Assembly (NCBI GenBank): GCA_013368515.1
Contig: JABWCI010000007.1
Span: 1-62,090, forward strand
Source of the DNA: Candidatus Altimarinota bacterium
GTDB taxonomy: Bacteria; Patescibacteriota; Gracilibacteria; BD1-5; UBA6164
Direction of reading: 5' to 3'
DNA: 62,090 nucleotides
The first letter of the stretch is position 1. The number at the start of each line of letters is the position of its first letter. The position numbers and the translations under genes are program-made. Of this stretch, positions 56,671 to 62,090 are shown piece by piece. Below the pieces are notes generated by a model, which searched no databases, was not told where the DNA came from, and saw only the letters and a program-made list of their open reading frames with translations.

Positions 56671-59600
56671 ATGTTACACATTGTAAAACAATATAAAAAA
56701 ATGTTACTTTCATTTTTAGAAACTAGTTTTGAGCAAGATAACTATTCAAGAGATTCTAAGTTACCTCTTACTCAAGAAGTTATTAAATCTACTAAGACTT
56801 TAGAAGATATGGTTAAAGTTATTAATAATTCAGAAATTGATATTAATAATTCAGAACATAAAAATTTTTTAAAAAGTTTTATTATGGAAATTGCTAAAAA
56901 ATCATGAAATCAATCAACTATAGAGGAAACAGATGTTAATGATAGTTTATTTTCAAATGAAAGATATGCTTTTTCTAATGTTGTTAGATTAATAAAATCA
57001 CTTGATCAGTATAAAACTGTTGATTGAAAAATAAAATGATTCTCACAAGCTGAAATAAAAATGTTGAATGATTTTATATGAGAAAGTTGAGCTGTTGTTA
57101 ATGAGGCTGCAAAGTGAGTAGCTGAAGTTAAAGAAGATGTAGTTAAAACTTGAGAAAAAAATAGTGAAGTTACAAATTCTGTTATGTGAATAGATGTTTC
57201 AAATACAACAAGAGCAGAAATGATTACTGAGGTTAATGTAAATTCTTTAGAAAAATTATTATCTAAACTATCATTTACTGAATTATGAACATTGATAAAT
57301 GAAATTTCAACTAAATCATTATGAGGAAAAAATCCTAGAAATTTTAAATATACATGGTATTGACTATGAAATAATTATTCTTGATTATCAGATATATTAG
57401 AAAAAGCTTGATATTCTGTTAAATGAGTTTTGGATAATAAAGAAGCAGCATGAGTAGTTTTATCTCTTATAGATGCTTATGATACTCAAGAAAAATTAAA
57501 TAAATCTTCGAATTTTAAAGATAAATTAAAAGTAATTTTTGATTATAATAAAGATTGATTATTAGATGATAAAGTACATTTTTATACTAAAGAAAAACAA
57601 TTTTTTAGTGCAGTTAAAACAGAAATACAATTTAATAATTTATTAAAAAATCTAGGTTATTCTGATAGAAGTGTTTTTGATCTTTCATTTGATAATAATT
57701 ATTATTCTGCAAGAGAAAGTTTTAAAACTAGATTGGCAACTATATTAAGTATTTCTAATTTTATAAGTCCATCAGAAATGCTTAAAAATCCAAATGCTTT
57801 AATAGAATTTAATAATGATAAGATTAAAGCAGAAAATGCATTATCTATAGAGTTAGATAAAAATGATAAAACAAAAAATTTACCAAAAGAAACAAAGGAT
57901 TTAATAAAACTTCAAGCTGCATGAATTTTAGTTTGATCTACTCGTTGATTATGAGTCTCATTTGATATTACATGATTAACAAAAGATTTAATTGATTCTT
58001 TACAAATTGGTATTATAAATGGAGTTCCATGAATATGAATTGCTAAAAATTTAGTTAAAAATGAGAATGGTACATTTAGAGTAGATGCTTCAGTTGTTAA
58101 TTTAATTCCTATCTTATCTGCATCATGAGTTGTTAAAAAAGCAGAATATGATGAGTTTAAGAAATTTTTTCCTACAGAAATAGATTCAAAAACACAAGTT
58201 ACTTTAGCATGATGAATTTCTACATTAGCATCTTCGGTAATAATTGATTTTTCTAAAGCAGATGAAACAACTAAATTGTGAATTGAAAATGCTAAAAATA
58301 AAATGAAACCATTATTAGATAAAATATTTTCAGAAATTGAATCATGAACTAGTTTTGATAAATCATCTTTTTCTTGAGAAGAATCAAATAGATATATTTA
58401 TGATCAATTATCTGATTTATATAAATCTAATTGAGGTAAACCAGAATTTTCTAGATTTTTAAAAGAATGAGCTTTAAAAAATTATGAAAGGGCATTATAT
58501 CAAAATGCAGATGGTTTAAATTATGCTTGAATTAGTGTTTGATTAATTTTCTTGGTAAAATATCTACCAATTCCATTTGTATGAGCATCATTTGATTATA
58601 ATAAAACAAATTGGGTAAATAAAAGTAGAGTTTCTCCTACTAATTCTCCTTCAAAAACACAAGATGACAAATCAAATTCTACATGAGATGGTTCAGTTAA
58701 ATGAAATAGAGAAGTAAAAGAAAATCTTAGATCTTCTTATGAAAATTGAACTGATATTTGAAGTAAATTATCATCATATGAGAGTGCATTTTCTTTTAGA
58801 ACTCGTTATAATAAATGAGCTGAATCTCTTATGTCTCCATCAGGTACTTTAGAAACAAGATGGAAATGATTAATTCAATTATCTCAAGTAGTAAAAGCAT
58901 TAAAAGATGTAAAATTAAATGACTTTTTAAAAACAGTAAAAACTGATAATGAAAAATGGTTGGTTATATCAACTATTTCACAATATATGAAAAAAGCAAA
59001 TGATTTTAATAATTGAGATAAAAAATCATGGAATGAAAATGTAGATTCTTATATTTCTAAAGATAAATCAAGAAGAAAAGCATTTAATACATTAATGTGA
59101 CCTAATTTAGATTCAGAAGCTTACGCTTATTATAAAAAACTTAGTGAATGAAAATGAAGAATTACAAAAGAAACTAAATTATGAGTATGATTTGATGCTA
59201 CTTCTAGTATAAATGTAGAATGAAGTAAGGTTGTAAAATGAATGGATACACTATATACTAATCTTAGTATATTAGCAGTTGATGGAAAACCATTATTAAT
59301 ACCTATTACTGATAAAACAAAAATAGATGCATTTAAAGAAAAAATTAAATCTTCAAAAAATGTTTCTGAAGATGTAAAATCAAATTTGATTACTTGAATT
59401 GAAAATTGAACAATTGAGTTGAATTTTTATAAAGATCCAGAAGGTTTTGATGATAGAATTTTACCTATTATCAAAAAGAAAATACCATTAGATTCACCAA
59501 CTCCTGAACCTGGTAAACCTAGTGACCAACCAGTGGATGAAATTGAAGTATTTCAACCTGAACACTCATCAATTAAAATTTGATTATGATTTACATGAGA

Positions 59601-59925
59601 GAAAGAGTTAAAAGACAAACCTGAAAATCAAGACAAACCTGAAAATCAAGATAAAGTACCAAGTCAAGACAAACCTGAAAATCAAGATAAAGTACCAAGT
59701 CAAGATAAAGTACCAAGTCAAGATAAAGTACCAAGTCAAGATAAAGTACCAAGTCAAGATAAAGTACCAAGTCAAGATAAAAGTCAAGATAAAGTACCAA
59801 GTCAAGATAAAGTACCAAGTCAAGATAAAGTACCAAGTCAAGATTGAGGTAGTGAACCTTGAATTGGATGATGAGGTTGAGTTGTTCCTTCAACTCCTGA
59901 AACTCCATCTTTATGAGAGAGTTAA
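56671..59925 (+). CDS. Large repeat-tailed protein of unknown function
   Basis: 1084 residues. No N-terminal signal peptide seen from ATG 56671 (MLHIVKQYKKMLLSFL); the frame stays open upstream without a better start. Helical N-terminal part, an EF-hand-like FDYNKDGLLDD (~57538), two Gly/Ala-rich hydrophobic patches (LAGGISTLASSVII and YAGISVGLIFLVKYLPIPFV) and a soluble domain (~58700-59500). The last 120 residues are 13 short repeats (59614-59844) followed by a Gly-rich end GIGGGGGVVPSTPETPSL. No family recognised. Followed after 21 bases by the ATP-grasp gene, so the two may form one unit. Confidence 0.72.
59614..59844 (+). repeat. Tandem 18-base coding repeat (DKVPSQ / DKPENQ)
   Basis: Codes for 13 units: DKPENQ twice, DKVPSQ, DKPENQ, five DKVPSQ, one shortened DKSQ, three DKVPSQ. 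All are in frame with the 1084-residue gene. The near-identical third positions point to recent expansion. The minus-strand ORFs over it (LDLVLY repeats) are shadows of this repeat. Confidence 0.93.
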
Positions 59926-59946
59926 TTATTTTAATAAGTATTTATA

Positions 59947-61068
59947 ATGAAAAAATTTATATATTTTTTAGATATTTGAATAACAGAGAAAGATTATGAT
60001 TTTTTTCTTGATAAAATTAAATTGATTTCAAATGATATATCAGTTAAAGATATTATAAATACTTATTATTATAAACTAGGTGAAGATAATACTTGAAGAA
60101 TCAATAAGTCTTTCTTCTTAGAGGCAATGACTTTTATAGATTACTTAAATAGTGAATTAGAAATTGAGTTAAAAGATATTCAATGGGTATATAAAGAAAA
60201 TTTTTTACTATTAAACAAAGATTTTTATGTTTTTAATGAAAAATTTTTTCAAAAAATAGATATTAAGAATACTTATTTTGTAAATATAAGATATCCATGG
60301 TTTAGTCATATATTTAGAATATTTAATCAATTATGATGAAATACTTTATGAATAAATCATAGATGGGATTGGAATTATAATGATAAAATATTTTGTATAT
60401 CTAAATTATATAAATGAAATTTAAAAGAATATGTTTGAGATATTATTATACCTTTTATAAATACTTTTTCTAAAGAAAATATAAATATTTTATATAATTT
60501 TATTTACGATAATTTTTGAACTAAAAAAATAGTTCTTAAAAAAAGTTTTTGAGAAATGTGAAATTGAGTTAAGGCAATTGATTTAAATATAACAAATAAT
60601 GAAAAATTTTACGATGCACTAAAAAATAAATATTGTAATATCTATAATCAATTAGATGCTTTTTATATAGTACCATTTTATGAAATAATTACCGAAAATA
60701 GAATTTATTATTTATACAATAAAGAAACAGATATATTGGAAATACATAGTGTAAAACAAAAAAATACAAATTTTGAATGAGTATTTGAGTTAGATAGTTT
60801 TGAACTATATAAGTGAATAGAGGTTTATTGGTCTTATATTAATAAAAATGAAATTATTAGTAATAAGATTTTACTTAATTATATAAAAAAAATAGTAAAA
60901 TTAATTTGATATGAAACTGGGGTTTTAGAATTGTGAATACTTTCTAAAAAAGATTTTAGATTTTTTGAAGTAAATCCTTATTGATGAACATTAATGTTTA
61001 AAGAAGATCAAGATGACATGTATAATTTTTATTATAACATGTATAAAAATAAATTTTTAAATTATTAG
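59947..61068 (+). CDS. ATP-grasp enzyme of unknown specificity
   Basis: 373 residues. ATP-grasp signs: KKIVLKKSFGEMGNGVKAID (Gly-rich loop over ATP, about residues 200-220), FYIVPFYEIITENRIYYLYN (adenine-contacting Glu and substrate arm) and GVLELGILSKKDFRFFEVNP then YGGTLMF (metal-binding E and N of the EVNP signature). It lacks the domain pairs of carboxylases or D-Ala ligases. Substrate unknown; ATP-grasp ligases join a carboxylate to an amine, thiol or hydroxyl. Lies between the Lys/Asp/Ser repeat protein and surface genes. Confidence 0.75.
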
Positions 61069-61077
61069 AAATATATT

Positions 61078-61269
61078 ATGAAAAAAATAATTATTATTTT
61101 AATTACAATACTATTGACATTATCTATTATTTATTTATATTATTTAAAAATAGAAGAGAATAAAAAAGTATCTGATGATATTACACAAGATATTTCTCTG
61201 AATAAAAATATATGATGATGAATTTGAGTTGAATCTTCTCAATTAAAAAAAGATTATTGAGAAGATTAA
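61078..61269 (+). CDS. Small single-pass membrane peptide
   Basis: 63 residues, too short for usual ORF callers. One membrane helix (KKIIIILITILLTLSIIYLY), then a short Lys/Asp/Glu tail with GGGIGVESSQ. It starts 9 bases after the ATP-grasp stop and precedes the Cys-rich protein by 22 bases. Function unknown. Confidence 0.6.
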
Positions 61270-61291
61270 TTTATCTTATAAAAAATATTTT

Positions 61292-62090
61292 ATGTTAAAA
61301 AAAATATTATTTTCTGTTATTTTCATTTTTTTCTGTAATACTTCATATGCTATAGATTTTTCTGCTATATGAAATATTGAAACTTCATGTATATGAGCAA
61401 ATGTAAATTCTACTATTTATATTCCAAATTGACAAAATTCTCTTACAGAGACTGTTTGGGATTCTTTTTGGCATCCAAATGATAGATTTATAGCTAATAA
61501 TTGAACTTTAGTAAAATTATGGCAATCAGAAAATAATTTAGTAACTTGATGTAATTCCTCTAGTGATTGGATTAAAGCAAGTGATATTGCTCCTTGAAAT
61601 AATGAGAAAATTATTGCACTTTATTCAAGGTGTACATTTAATAAACCAAAAAATGTTAATAATAAGACATTACAATTTGTTTTTAATATTAGACATTGAG
61701 CTATATGATGATGAAGTACAACTCAAACTAGATATTATTATCCAAGATCTTGATGGTATAATAATCCTTCTACTAGAGAATCTAAGACTATAAATAATTA
61801 TTTTGTATCTAATTATCAAGTTCATGAAAATGAATGTTTAAATGTGACTTTGGCTTGGTGTTGAGATTGAGTTTTAGATTCTTCTTACTGAGAAACTTGT
61901 GACCCTAGCGATCCTAATAAAACTTGATGGTGAGCAGGAGGTTGTAATAATTCATGTCAACCAATTAATACTACAACTCCAAGTTGTACAAATTTAACAG
62001 CAAGTCCAACAACATGAGTAAATAGTTTAACAAGTACAATGACATGTACATGAGCAAATGCTAGTACATATACTATTAACTGTTGAAATG
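61292..62090 (+). CDS. Secreted cysteine-rich protein with DUF4215/Myxo-repeat-like motif (3' partial)
   Basis: At least 266 residues, cut by the window end. Signal peptide KKILFSVIFIFFCNTSYAID, a domain with YYYPRSGWYNNPSTR, then CGDGVLDSSYGETCDPSDPN and GGCNNSCQPI, the CGDG...E.CD...C...C pattern of Cys-rich DUF4215 surface repeats, and Thr/Ser/Cys-rich units thereafter. Probable exported surface protein. The remaining part lies outside the window. Confidence 0.82.

Noticed and set aside
59614-59844. Possible CRISPR array from the tandem 18-base units
   Set aside because: No spacers: units are directly adjacent and stay in frame with the coding sequence.
59591-59908. Minus-strand ORFs with LDLVLYLDLV repeats
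   Set aside because: They are the reverse reading of the in-frame 18-base coding repeat of the plus-strand gene; no start context and no independent support.

Overview
The window reads as chromosomal DNA of an ultra-small, AT-rich Candidate Phyla Radiation (Patescibacteria) bacterium that translates UGA as glycine (genetic code 25), i.e. a Gracilibacteria/Absconditabacteria (BD1-5/SR1) type organism. With the standard code almost every gene is shattered. With UGA as glycine, long ORFs appear and UGA falls exactly on invariant glycines: the RuvB Walker A motif GPPGLGKTT has all four glycines as UGA, and the deformylase motif GLAAPQVG, the Nudix box in LeuRS and the DSDGDGIPD calcium loops also use it. 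Only UAA and UAG end genes. The absence of ribosomal protein L30 between S5 and L15, the small biosynthetic content and several T4SS-pilin-like genes also fit CPR. All coordinates were drawn by hand using code 25.

Layout. 1-835 is the 3' end of an RHS-repeat protein with a variable C-terminal domain, followed by a small membrane protein (possible immunity partner), mscL and another membrane protein. 2601-4223 (minus) is a COG2509-type FAD-dependent dehydrogenase. From a consensus promoter at 4337-4364 the ribosomal-protein operon runs rplC-rplD-rplW-rplB-rpsS-rplV-rpsC-rplP-rpmC-rpsQ-rplN-rplX-rplE-rpsN-rpsH-rplF-rplR-rpsE-rplO (4476-13328), then a terminator and secY. It starts with L3, not S10, and carries a hairpin leader and several intercistronic hairpins. 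14711-20300 is a housekeeping stretch: def (minus), ruvB, a uridine kinase-CYTH fusion, a FemAB-like transferase, sodB, and RNase HI with a zinc-ribbon tail. Three long foldback elements lie in its gaps. 20325-24309 (minus) holds leuS, with a Nudix domain inserted after the editing domain, and two small T4SS-pilin-like genes. 24447-29511 holds a methyltransferase, thiI, an M23 peptidase, smpB and serS.

29623-42174 is one uninterrupted ORF of about 4183 codons for a giant secreted/surface protein. A minus-strand envelope block follows: two secreted proteins (one with a pseudopilin-like domain), an O-antigen ligase-like polymerase and a GT4 glycosyltransferase. Four tandem pilin-like genes and a zincin metallopeptidase come next (47484-49935), then ribonuclease J, a lipoprotein, pyrH, and the rpmH-rnpA-yidC group. 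The right end (55848-62090) is a surface module: an LPQTG-anchored protein, a 1084-residue protein ending in DKVPSQ repeats, an ATP-grasp enzyme, a tiny membrane protein and a cysteine-rich secreted protein cut by the window end.

Taken together, translation and tRNA genes sit between blocks of cell-surface, pilin and glycan genes, as expected for an episymbiont that lives attached to other cells. No rRNA, tRNA, CRISPR array or insertion sequence was seen. Gaps between genes are short (all below about 260 bases) and are mostly filled by palindromic terminators, promoters or foldbacks.
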